Of a DNA stretch of 64,000 bases, positions 1 to 8,146 are shown piece after piece. The stretch is taken from positions 124,001-188,000 of the forward strand of contig NZ_JACJOO010000087.1 in the NCBI RefSeq assembly GCF_014695575.1, in the 5' to 3' direction. Every line of letters begins with the position of its first letter. The first letter of the stretch is position 1. A program made the translations under genes and the position numbers. Under the pieces are notes generated by a model, which did no database searches, was not told where the DNA came from, and worked only from the letters and a program-made list of their open reading frames with translations. Origin of the DNA: Leptolyngbya sp. FACHB-8. Lineage in GTDB: Bacteria; Cyanobacteriota; Cyanobacteriia; Elainellales; Elainellaceae.

Positions 1-1019
1 GAAGTACCTTAGCCTGGTACCGGACACGGGGCTTACCGCAAGATGAACTGGTGGTGCGGATGGGGCAACTGCGAACCCAGATGCGTACGGATGCTGAACT
101 AGAAACTGTTGGGCAGCGCTTTCGGCAGCGAATTGAGGGAGATCTGATGGATGTGGAGTCGATGCTGGGGGTGCGCAACTGGGAAGCCGCCACAACCCAT
201 CTGGAGTTAGCAGAATCCACCTGGAAGCGGTGGCGTAAGGGGCGGGAAGATTGGCTCCGCCAAATTCAATATTTGCAGATGTTACAACAACAGGTGAAGC
301 AGTCCGCTATGGTGCAGACGGACTATGGCAATCAAGTGCAGGCTGGGCTAGAAGACATAGAACGCCGCATGGCAGAGTTTGATACACCGCAAGTATTACG
401 AGAAACCTTAATTCCGCTACGGGATGGCATCAATCGTTTCCAATCAGGGGAAACGTTGATGATGCATATGGCGCAGTTGGAAACCCGTATAAAGGATGAG
501 GAGCGCCGTCGCTATTGGGCCGCTGAACGTGATCTGTTGGAAGCGGGACTCAACGAGTTGAATCCCCAGAATCCGGATGCTTATGAGCAGTGGAAAAACA
601 GCTTTAAAGAGAAACAACAGGCAATGCAGCAGGATCTCTACGGACAAGAGAATGCAGAATTACGAGGGGGAGAATTGGAGGTGGTAGCGCGAGGAGATTT
701 GGCTCGGATGCAATCCCTGGGATTGCCCCTTGTGCCGGGGGTAGGTTCCTACTCGGGTGAAGGGGCTGCGCGTTCAGCGCGATCGCGTCTTCGCATTTTT
801 CGCCTGGTGAGTCAGGGGGTGGCGATCGCTTTCCTTTCCTGGGCCGGTCTAAATGAGCTATACGAAGGGAATCCCATCTTTGGGGCGTCCCCCGTGGGAG
901 ATTACCTGGCTCTGGCCGCCTGGGGCTTTGGGGCAGAAGTTACCCGTGATTCTATTGTGAAGGCGGTGCAAGAGCTGAACGGCAGTGCTAAAAGTCGAGA
1001 TCAAATGCCAATGACTTAA
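1..1019 (+). CDS. C-terminal part of a membrane-tailed protein (5' end outside window)
   Basis: The reading frame is open from base 3 to the TAA at 1017-1019, so the GTG at 51 is probably internal and the gene begins upstream of the window. About residues 15-200 (counted from base 51) are charged, Glu/Gln/Arg-rich and strongly helical, as in a coiled-coil or helical-bundle linker. The last ~90 residues hold two hydrophobic stretches (around VAIAFLSWAGLNELY and DYLALAAWGFGAEVTRD) that look like a membrane-anchored tail. I recognise this Trp/Gly tail as a recurrent module at the end of large cyanobacterial signalling proteins but cannot name a family. It points the same way as the caspase gene 213 bp downstream and may belong to the same cassette. 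No catalytic motif is visible in the part present. Confidence 0.7.
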   Translation, partial: STLAWYRTRGLPQDELVVRMGQLRTQMRTDAELETVGQRFRQRIEGDLMDVESMLGVRNWEAATTHLELAESTWKRWRKGREDWLRQIQYLQMLQQQVKQSAMVQTDYGNQVQAGLEDIERRMAEFDTPQVLRETLIPLRDGINRFQSGETLMMHMAQLETRIKDEERRRYWAAERDLLEAGLNELNPQNPDAYEQWKNSFKEKQQAMQQDLYGQENAELRGGELEVVARGDLARMQSLGLPLVPGVGSYSGEGAARSARSRLRIFRLVSQGVAIAFLSWAGLNELYEGNPIFGASPVGDYLALAAWGFGAEVTRDSIVKAVQELNGSAKSRDQMPMT

Positions 1020-1232
1020 ATGGAGATGATCTGTTGATGTTATAAATAGTAGGTTTTGTCGCTAATTGAGGATCTACATCCCTCAGGTTGTAGGCCTGAA
1101 AAAGTCTCGATGAATTCTCAAAAACGGTAATTTTTGGGAATGCTCATAAATAGATTTTGGAAGGATTGCACAGGTTTCCCCTGCACAATTCTCCCAAACT
1201 CCTCTACATCGATGTTGAATTGGAAGGGTGCA

Positions 1233-2267
1233 ATGGTAGAAGCGATCGAGAATCGTTGGGCATTTTTAGTTGGCATTAATCATTACCGGGAACGGCAACA
1301 GTTTCCCCCATTAAATTTTTGCGTGAGTGATGTGGAAGCAGTGCAAACGCTGCTCCAACAGGTGGGTTACACAACCGTTTGCTTACACGATGGGTTGGAC
1401 TACTCGGAACCCCGCTTTCCTGAAGCGAAAAACATCCGGGCAGAGTTGCAATCTCTATGCAGTAAGGTTGGCCCTAATGATTTGCTGTTGGTCTACTTTG
1501 CCTGCCACGGTACGCGCCAGGGGGACGGCCAGCCTCGCTTGATTGCCTGGGATACTCGCTCGATCAATTTGGATGAAACCGCTATTAAGGTTCGAGATGT
1601 GGAAGATTGGCTGCGGGCCAGTGCTGCGAAACGCTTGGTACTACTGATTGATGCCTGCCACATTGGTACAGGGAAGGGTGGCCGCAGCCTGGCTGACCAG
1701 GAGTTTGTTCGACAGGTGTATGAGTTGGCGGAGGGATTCCACTTACTGGCAGCGAGTACGGACCAGCAGCAAGCGTGGGAGAAGAGTGGGCATGGAGTGT
1801 TTAGCTATCACCTTCTACAGGGGTTAAGTGGGGCCGCAGATCTGGAGGGCAAGAACTTTGTCAGTGTGAATGATCTGAAGCGCTATGTACAGGGTGGAAT
1901 CGCCCGTTGGAGCGTGGAGTCAGGCTATGAGCAACGCCCGGCAGGTCAGTCAGATGGCGATTTAGGGGATATGATTCTAGTCGATTATCGCCAGCGATCG
2001 CGCCCTGATGTTTCTTCTCTGCTAGGTGTAACTTCTCAGGTGGCAGAGGTGGCGCGTGGTGCTGAAAAGGTTGCTGCAGTAGAGCGACCCATCTCATCCT
2101 CCCAGCGACGGTTCTATCAAAACAGCCTTACCCGTAAACAAGAAGAGCTGGCGGCATTAGAAGGTCAGTTGGGAGCGGAGATCAACGCTATGGATGAATT
2201 GAAACTAACTCGTCAGATTGAAATTCTTTTACAACAGATTGAGAAATTGGAACAGCAATTGAGATAG
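1233..2267 (+). CDS. Caspase-like (C14/metacaspase) cysteine protease with C-terminal adaptor helix pair
   Basis: The caspase-haemoglobinase fold begins at once (WAFLVGINHY) and keeps the His/Cys dyad: His92 in YFACHGT and Cys142 in IDACHIG, each after a hydrophobic strand. The protease part spans roughly residues 1-250. A linker follows, then a charged helical domain at residues ~291-344 (RRFYQNSLTRKQEELAALE and onward) that is clearly homologous to the N-terminus of the next gene's product. I chose the ATG at 1233 because GGAAGG lies 5 bp before it and the fold starts right after it; the longer frame from 1134 adds unconserved residues. In NTPase-controlled conflict systems such caspases are effectors that cleave host proteins once recruited and activated. 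That role is inferred here from the neighbouring MoxR, vWA and STAND-like genes. Confidence 0.92.
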   Translation: MVEAIENRWAFLVGINHYRERQQFPPLNFCVSDVEAVQTLLQQVGYTTVCLHDGLDYSEPRFPEAKNIRAELQSLCSKVGPNDLLLVYFACHGTRQGDGQPRLIAWDTRSINLDETAIKVRDVEDWLRASAAKRLVLLIDACHIGTGKGGRSLADQEFVRQVYELAEGFHLLAASTDQQQAWEKSGHGVFSYHLLQGLSGAADLEGKNFVSVNDLKRYVQGGIARWSVESGYEQRPAGQSDGDLGDMILVDYRQRSRPDVSSLLGVTSQVAEVARGAEKVAAVERPISSSQRRFYQNSLTRKQEELAALEGQLGAEINAMDELKLTRQIEILLQQIEKLEQQLR

Positions 2268-2576
2268 CCAGCTCAATTTTGTAGGCCAATTGTATATAGG
2301 ATAACGCCATATTTTTATGGCGTTAATTTTGCATGCGCGGTAGTTATTAAAATCCCCCCAATAACTGCTGAGAAGTAGTTGAAGCATGAATCCAAAAAGT
2401 GGCTATGAATACTAGAGAAGGAGTCAGACCCCCTGTCCTATTAGCAAGAAGGCACATTAAGCTAAAAGATGAGGAGAATATTTGAAAATCTTTAGAGTAT
2501 TTTTCCGCTTTCTAAGAACTATTTAGAGGGTTTACTACTTCCACTTATCTTCTGACTTCTATTCTTTTAATACCTT
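2268..2576. other. Intergenic gap between caspase and STAND-like genes
   Basis: These 309 bp carry no credible gene. A small hairpin at 2303-2324 follows the caspase stop. The rest is AT-rich, with no clear Shine-Dalgarno before the GTG at 2577, and may hold the promoter of the downstream overlapping genes. Confidence 0.6.
2303..2324 (+). terminator. Hairpin after caspase gene
   Basis: A 9-bp perfect stem (AACGCCATA / TATGGCGTT) encloses a TTTT loop and is followed by AATTTT. It lies 36 bp after the caspase stop and is a plausible weak intrinsic terminator, which would separate the caspase transcript from the next genes. Confidence 0.5.
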
Positions 2577-3584
2577 GTGGTAGTGACCAAGAACCGCAGA
2601 GAATTTTATATCCAGCAGCGAGCTAGAAAGGAGGAAGAGCTCGCCGCCATTGAGTCTCAGTTGGAGGGGACTCTCAGTTCTGTGCATGAAATTAAGCTCA
2701 ATCGGGAAGCAGAAAATATTCTCAAGAAAATTGAGGAGCTGGATGAGAAATTACGAGAATTGGATGCGGGATGCAACAGCAGTGCCAACGTGCGGGAATT
2801 GAATATTGAACGTACGTTTTCAAAAATAGACTTTCATCGAGCTCGAAAGATTGCATCGAATCTTCATTACAACTTGAAGAACGATGGTGGTGCTGTTCTC
2901 TTTTTCATTCAAAAATCTAAGAAGCAGATGGGGCATTATTGTGTTGATGAAGTATTAAATATCATCATGGGAGATCAGGTTATTGATGGACAAATCTACG
3001 GAGATTACCGACGATTTTCTATTGATCTCGGATCAGCTATCTCGGAATACAACGAAGTAGAATTATTGACCCGTTTGGCAAGCTATTTTAATTTGGAGCC
3101 CGTAGCAGATTTAAGTCAGTTAACGGAAGCGCTGCGGCGAGAAATTTGTGCATCCCTGTCGGTGGGATGTACATTATTCTTCGAGATTCGTAGCCTGGAC
3201 GACTTGATTGAGCGAGAAAGTTTTCTTCGGTGGTTTCTAAAGGAGTTCTGGCAGCCTCTAGTCAGTACGCTGGATGCTCTTAAAAGTAAATATCGGAGTA
3301 AGGTAATCGTGGCGGTAATGGCCGATAGTCAAATTCTGTCGGATTGTCCAATGGCTTATTTTTGTGATGAGCAAGACTTTGACCCTGGCAAATTTTTGGA
3401 GTTGCCTGTACCCGATTGGACGATGCAAGATATTCGCGATTGGTTAATTCGATTTGGTAGCGTATTCGATCGCACACGCTCTCTAACAGAGCAGGATATT
3501 GAGCAGATCGCGCGGCGCATTCATCGAGACAGTGAAGGGACGCCAGAAAGTGTTTGTCTAAGATTACGGGAGCGTTTTCTATGA
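2577..3584 (+). CDS. STAND-like regulator lacking a P-loop, with N-terminal adaptor domain
   Basis: Residues ~7-62 form a charged helical domain matching the caspase C-terminus (shared pattern: RK-EELAA(L/I)E-QL, then E(L/I)KL-R, then IE-L). From about residue 80 the pattern resembles a STAND/AAA NTPase core, but where Walker A is expected (LFFIQKSKKQMGHYCVDEV) there is no GxxGxGK[ST], so nucleotide binding is probably lost. A degenerate Walker-B-like strand (KVIVAVMADS) and a winged-helix-like tail follow. This matches the 'inactive STAND' proteins reported with MoxR-vWA conflict systems; that family name is recalled, not searched. GTG 2577 is the only good start, because a TAA precedes it in frame at 2568. 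The 3' end overlaps the MoxR gene by ATGA (3581-3584), implying coupled translation. Confidence 0.8.
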   Translation: MVVTKNRREFYIQQRARKEEELAAIESQLEGTLSSVHEIKLNREAENILKKIEELDEKLRELDAGCNSSANVRELNIERTFSKIDFHRARKIASNLHYNLKNDGGAVLFFIQKSKKQMGHYCVDEVLNIIMGDQVIDGQIYGDYRRFSIDLGSAISEYNEVELLTRLASYFNLEPVADLSQLTEALRREICASLSVGCTLFFEIRSLDDLIERESFLRWFLKEFWQPLVSTLDALKSKYRSKVIVAVMADSQILSDCPMAYFCDEQDFDPGKFLELPVPDWTMQDIRDWLIRFGSVFDRTRSLTEQDIEQIARRIHRDSEGTPESVCLRLRERFL

Positions 3585-4564
3585 CTGTGGTGCAAAAACT
3601 ACTGTTTGAGGGGGATCCGGGGCGACGGCCAACCGATGCCCATCCCCATTCCCCTCAACAACCCGAACCCTATGTGGTTTCACCGGAGTTGAAGGTGGCT
3701 GTGAATCTGGCCATTTACTTACGGCGGCCCTTGTTATTAGAGGGGGATGCAGGCTGCGGCAAGACTCGGTTGGCTTCAGCGATCGCCTACGAACTCGGCT
3801 TGCCGCTCTACCGCTGGGATGTGCGCTCCACTACCAAGGCCCAGGAGGGGTTGTACGAATACGATGCCATTCTGCGGTTGCATGATGTGCAAACTCAAAA
3901 GGTCGTTTCCGAACTTTCCCCTCAATCTCTTCCCGACAACGATGAGGGGCTAGAAATTCCGCACTATCGTGATCCCAGCAATCCCACTCATTACCGTTTA
4001 TTTGGGCCATTAGGGAAAGCTTTCAAGATGCGCGATCGCCCTGCTGTCGTGCTGATTGATGAAATTGACAAGGCAGATCTCGATTTTCCTAATGATTTGC
4101 TGGCTGTTTTGGATGAGCCCTGGCGCTTCACGATTAAAGAGACAGGGGAGACGATCGCCGCTAACCCCGAACATAAACCCATTGTCATCATCACGAGTAA
4201 CAAAGAAAAAGGTAATCTTCCAGCCCCCTTCCTACGTCGTTGCTTATACCATTATGTGGAATTCCCCAACGACCCCAACCGCCTGAAGGAAATTGTGCAG
4301 CAACACTACGCCGTTACCCGAGAAGACCCACCTCCTGACCCATTGACCCATGCCGCTGTAGAGGAGTTTCTTACGGTATGGAATGAGGGGGGGCTGTTCA
4401 AGAAACCGGGCACGAGCGAGTTTTTGGATTGGCTCAAGGCGTTGCATACCTTTGGAGCGGAGCCCTACCCGGCTAAAGTACTGCAACAATCGCCTGTATT
4501 GCCTTATCGGGAATTACTGTTTAAGCTTCAGCAAGATTGGAAGAAATACGCTCGCGCCTCATGA
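3581..4564 (+). CDS. MoxR-family AAA+ ATPase
   Basis: Walker A is GDAGCGKT (about residues 55-62), Walker B is VVLIDEIDKAD (~156), sensor 1 is IITSN (~204), and an arginine-bearing APFLRRC follows, all typical of MoxR ATPases. At 327 residues the length is normal for the family. MoxR proteins act as chaperone-like ATPases with vWA partners, and the next gene encodes one. The ATG at 3581 is preceded by GGGAG about 9 bp upstream and lies inside the stop codon region of the preceding gene; the 3' end overlaps the vWA gene by ATGA at 4561-4564. This double overlap points to a fixed stoichiometric complex of STAND-like, MoxR and vWA proteins. Predicted cytoplasmic. Confidence 0.93.
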   Translation: MTVVQKLLFEGDPGRRPTDAHPHSPQQPEPYVVSPELKVAVNLAIYLRRPLLLEGDAGCGKTRLASAIAYELGLPLYRWDVRSTTKAQEGLYEYDAILRLHDVQTQKVVSELSPQSLPDNDEGLEIPHYRDPSNPTHYRLFGPLGKAFKMRDRPAVVLIDEIDKADLDFPNDLLAVLDEPWRFTIKETGETIAANPEHKPIVIITSNKEKGNLPAPFLRRCLYHYVEFPNDPNRLKEIVQQHYAVTREDPPPDPLTHAAVEEFLTVWNEGGLFKKPGTSEFLDWLKALHTFGAEPYPAKVLQQSPVLPYRELLFKLQQDWKKYARAS

Positions 4565-5652
4565 GTGAAGTGGATGCCCAGGAACTTGTTACCCGTGCCT
4601 TCATGCGGCTCCGCCGTAGCGGCTTCCAACTGGGCATTGGCGAGTATCAGGCAGCGTTGCAGGCACTAGAGGGGGGCTTTGGTGACACGACAGAATCTTT
4701 AATGGAAGTGTTAAAGATTCTCTGGTGTCACTCGCCCGGAGAGCAAAATCAGTTCGAGCCGATCTGGCGATCGCTGCTAACCAGCTTGCCCCAAGCGAAA
4801 GCTGAGATATCGCACCCGACAGCATCCTCTCGCCCCGACATCCGCTCCGAACGCCCGGATGTCCCCTCAGAAGCGGTATCCCCAACACCCAAGCTTCCTC
4901 TAATGGAGCAGCCACCCGATCCTGAACTGGGCTCTGTGCCGGTTCAGGCTCCCTTCCTCCCCAGCAGTGACGATACGACCGCTCTTTATCGCTATTCCCC
5001 CATTAGCCGGCGCTCGATGGTCTACCTGTGGCGTTATCTGCGTCGCCCAGTAGCAGATGGTCCGCAGGATGTGCTGGATATTGATGCTACGGTCACGCAG
5101 GTTACCCACCAGGGATTCTATCTGGCTCCCGTGTATCGCCGTCGAGAACGCAATCGGGCGCACTTGTTGTTACTGATTGATCAAAACGGCTCTATGATGC
5201 CGTTCCATCGTTTTACGCGGGATCTGGCTGAAACTGCGCTGAGGGAAAGCACGCTGCAACCGGAAAACGTGAACACGTTTTATTTCCAAAATGTTCCAGC
5301 TAGCACCCTATATGTCGACCCCTACTTGAAAGAACCTATTCCACGCCAGGAGGTGTTGTCTCTCTGTACCAGCGATACCAGTGTGCTAATCGTCAGTGAT
5401 GCGGGGGCTGCCCGTGGCCATCGTACCCAGGAGCGTATCCGGGCGATGACCCGGTTTTTGTTTCAGCTCAAGCGATACACCAGTCTAATCGCCTGGTTGA
5501 ACCCAATGCCCGAAGACCGTTGGTTAGGTAGCTCTGCAGAAATTATTGCCCAGATGGTGCCCATGTACCAGATGGACAATATCGGTCTGAGCAACGCCGT
5601 GGATATTGTTCGGGGGCAACCCCTGCGCCATCTGCACTCGCCTTTTACATAA
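4561..5652 (+). CDS. vWA-domain partner of MoxR
   Basis: An N-terminal helical domain (~residues 8-75, with RSGFQLGIGEYQAALQAL) leads into a Pro-rich linker and a C-terminal von Willebrand A domain from about residue 195. The MIDAS motif reads DQNGSM at about residue 207, so the usual first Ser of DxSxS is Asn; other metal-site positions (SDAG with Asp near 280) look preserved. The domain ends near the C-terminus at 363 residues. Start ATG 4561 overlaps the MoxR stop. vWA proteins in these cassettes are thought to bring substrates or effectors to the MoxR ring. The 119-bp gap to the FGS gene contains a small imperfect hairpin around 5662-5698. Confidence 0.88.
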   Translation: MSEVDAQELVTRAFMRLRRSGFQLGIGEYQAALQALEGGFGDTTESLMEVLKILWCHSPGEQNQFEPIWRSLLTSLPQAKAEISHPTASSRPDIRSERPDVPSEAVSPTPKLPLMEQPPDPELGSVPVQAPFLPSSDDTTALYRYSPISRRSMVYLWRYLRRPVADGPQDVLDIDATVTQVTHQGFYLAPVYRRRERNRAHLLLLIDQNGSMMPFHRFTRDLAETALRESTLQPENVNTFYFQNVPASTLYVDPYLKEPIPRQEVLSLCTSDTSVLIVSDAGAARGHRTQERIRAMTRFLFQLKRYTSLIAWLNPMPEDRWLGSSAEIIAQMVPMYQMDNIGLSNAVDIVRGQPLRHLHSPFT

Positions 5653-5771
5653 TGGTCTTTCAAGAATGATGTGGGGTGAAACACCACCTACTATTCTTAA
5701 ATCAAGTTTCTAAGTGTCAGGTGCTCAGCACTTAAAAACTGACAAGACACCCGTGAGATTTAGTGAACTGT

Positions 5772-8090
5772 ATGAATGCGATCGCCCATTCTCACCGCTG
5801 GCAGGAACAACGAAACCAGGTGGAGCGCTTTGTCGGTCGCTTTGAAACGTCCTATCGGCTCTTGCTCTACCACGCGGCATTACCCTTGCTGCTGACGCCG
5901 GAGCTACTCAACTACCTGCGAACCCAGTTTTTGCCCCGCGAACAGGTTCCCTGGATTGCAGAAGTTGATCTGTTGCTATCAGACTTGTGCCGTCCTGTTG
6001 GCTATGAGCTGTACGCCATGGATACTGATGTTCGAGCCTATTTGCTGGCCGAGATTCAAAATGATTCTTTCTGGCAGCAACGCATGCGGGAAGTGGCTCA
6101 GGTATTAATCAGCTATGTCAATTACCTCAGTCAAATGCATCCGGGGCAGCGTCAGGCAGAGCTTCAGGCTCAACGTTGGGCTGCCATGGTGTATATGGGC
6201 GATGAATCTTGTCGGGTGGTAGCACGCGAGATGGCCGAGCGCCTCCAGCAGAGCAACCAGGTGGCCGTGCAGGATGTAGGGCGTGAATCCCACATGCGCG
6301 CCGAACTAGCCCGCCTGACGCGAATTGCCAGCGAACTGGAACCCCAACTGCGCCACAACGAGAGCCTGGTGGAATATGCCCATTTAGTACAGCGGGTCCT
6401 GCGAAATCCTGAAAGCGTTAGTGCTGCAGAACTACGGCGCTCTTTTGAGGTAGAAGGAATTGAGTTAAACATTGCCGAACCTTTCTGGCCGGATCTTCTC
6501 CGAACAGACCAGGCTCCCGAAGCGGTAGAGGCGATCGCCGGCTTCCCGCCCCTGAGCACCCTGGAGTTTGAAAGTGCGGCCATTTTAGTGCTCCCTCATT
6601 GGAAACAGGAAATTTTAGATCACCTGCGCAACTGGGGAAACGTCTTCAACCAGCTCAAGAAAACACCTTCTATGCCCCGGCGCATTGCTGCCTATCAAGC
6701 ACAATTTCAGACGTTAATGGCAAGTTTGCAAGATCCGGAAGTGTGCGAATTTTTGGAGGCAGGGCTGTTGGTGCGATCGCGCATTGTGGCCCAACATGCA
6801 GCTAACCTGCAACCGGAGGACTTTCAGCGCACGGGTCAACTGTTGAGTGCGTTTCTGCGGCGGCAGGCGGTTACGATTTTGCCGGCAGAATTATCTCTGT
6901 TTAATCTAGCGATGCCAACGGACGCGCGAGATGGAGCACATCTGCGCGAACAATTACTGACCTTTGCCACGGCGATTGTTGAGCAGCTAGAAGTCACTAA
7001 AAACCTGCCCCGACAAATCAAAACTCAAGCTCGCCATGCCATTGAGCGAGGCTTTTTGCAAACGGTTGGGGGCTTGGCCCTGGTGATTGTCAGTGATTCT
7101 CTTTCGCCTCAAGATGCAACCAAAGCGCTAATTCTAGGTTACTTCCTGGTGTTCCACGGAATGCAGGAGTCGCTGCACCTGGAACTCAATCCGATGGCTG
7201 CACCTCTCACGGCCATTTCCACCTGGGATGAGTCCATTCTGACGAAACTGCAACTGGTTTCCTTTGAAGTCGCCACCCTTCACCGTTTGGGCAACGATTG
7301 GCAGATTCAGCGATCGCCCCACCAGGTGCACCAGTTTTTTGAAGACTTAGGTCAAGGGGTTTCCCTGGCCATGACAGCTATTCCAGCGGGCGAGTTTCTC
7401 ATGGGCTCCCCGGAAGAGGAACCCGAATTGGCAGGTCATGAAGGGCCACAGCATTGGGTGGCCGTACCTGCATTTTTGATGGGCCAGTACCCTGTCAGCC
7501 AGGCTCAATGGCGCAAAGTCTCTCAATTACCTGCTGTGAAACGGGTTCTGCGGCCAAACCCGGCCCCCTTTCAGGGGGATGATTACCCGGTGCGGGAGGT
7601 GACCTGGTATGAAGCGGTGGAGTTTTGCGATCGCCTTGCTCAGGCCACGGGTCGCCCTTACCGCCTGCCCACAGAAGCGGAGTGGGAATATGCCTGCCGC
7701 GCTGGGACGTCAACTCCGTTTCACTTTGGCAATACCATTTCCCCTCAACTCGCGAACTACAATGGCAATCATCCCTATGCGGATGGGCCCGTCGGGGAGT
7801 ATCGTCGGGACACTACACCGAACGGGTATTTTGGGGTTGCCAATGCCTTTGGGTTATATGACATGCATGGCAATGTGCTGGAGTGGTGTCTTGACCACTG
7901 GCACAGCAACTATGAGGGTGCCCCCGAGGATGGCAGCCCCTGGTTTAACGCGCAGGAGCGGCGGCGTATTGTGCGGGGTGGTTGCTGGTTTAGCCCACCT
8001 CAGGCTTGTCTTTCCTACTTTCGTAGCACATTGATGGATGCAGACGAAAGCAACCTCGACGTTGGCTTTCGAGTGGTTTGCGCCCCTTAA
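5772..8090 (+). CDS. Helical conflict-system domain fused to C-terminal formylglycine-synthase-like (FGS) domain
   Basis: Residues 1-~520 are helical and open with a pattern (YHAALPLLLTPELLNYL ... PWIAEVDLLLSDLCRPVG) that I recognise as a recurrent N-terminal domain in cyanobacterial proteins ending in WD40 or FGS domains; its function is unknown. Residues ~530-772 are an FGE-sulfatase domain: IPAGEFLMGSP, RLPTEAEWEYACRAG, MHGNVLEWCLDHW, GFRVV. Of the two copper-binding cysteines of true formylglycine-generating enzymes only the second is present; the first position after RGGCW is Ser. It is therefore more likely a ligand- or protein-binding C-lectin fold than an active enzyme. ATG 5772 is preferred over GTG 5763, though neither has a strong Shine-Dalgarno. 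It is probably a target-sensing or effector arm of the MoxR-vWA cassette. Confidence 0.85.
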   Translation: MNAIAHSHRWQEQRNQVERFVGRFETSYRLLLYHAALPLLLTPELLNYLRTQFLPREQVPWIAEVDLLLSDLCRPVGYELYAMDTDVRAYLLAEIQNDSFWQQRMREVAQVLISYVNYLSQMHPGQRQAELQAQRWAAMVYMGDESCRVVAREMAERLQQSNQVAVQDVGRESHMRAELARLTRIASELEPQLRHNESLVEYAHLVQRVLRNPESVSAAELRRSFEVEGIELNIAEPFWPDLLRTDQAPEAVEAIAGFPPLSTLEFESAAILVLPHWKQEILDHLRNWGNVFNQLKKTPSMPRRIAAYQAQFQTLMASLQDPEVCEFLEAGLLVRSRIVAQHAANLQPEDFQRTGQLLSAFLRRQAVTILPAELSLFNLAMPTDARDGAHLREQLLTFATAIVEQLEVTKNLPRQIKTQARHAIERGFLQTVGGLALVIVSDSLSPQDATKALILGYFLVFHGMQESLHLELNPMAAPLTAISTWDESILTKLQLVSFEVATLHRLGNDWQIQRSPHQVHQFFEDLGQGVSLAMTAIPAGEFLMGSPEEEPELAGHEGPQHWVAVPAFLMGQYPVSQAQWRKVSQLPAVKRVLRPNPAPFQGDDYPVREVTWYEAVEFCDRLAQATGRPYRLPTEAEWEYACRAGTSTPFHFGNTISPQLANYNGNHPYADGPVGEYRRDTTPNGYFGVANAFGLYDMHGNVLEWCLDHWHSNYEGAPEDGSPWFNAQERRRIVRGGCWFSPPQACLSYFRSTLMDADESNLDVGFRVVCAP

Positions 8091-8146
8091 GTTGCATCCT
8101 CCTCGGCTCTATAACCAACTCGCTCCCAACCCAGCAAGGTGCAGTC

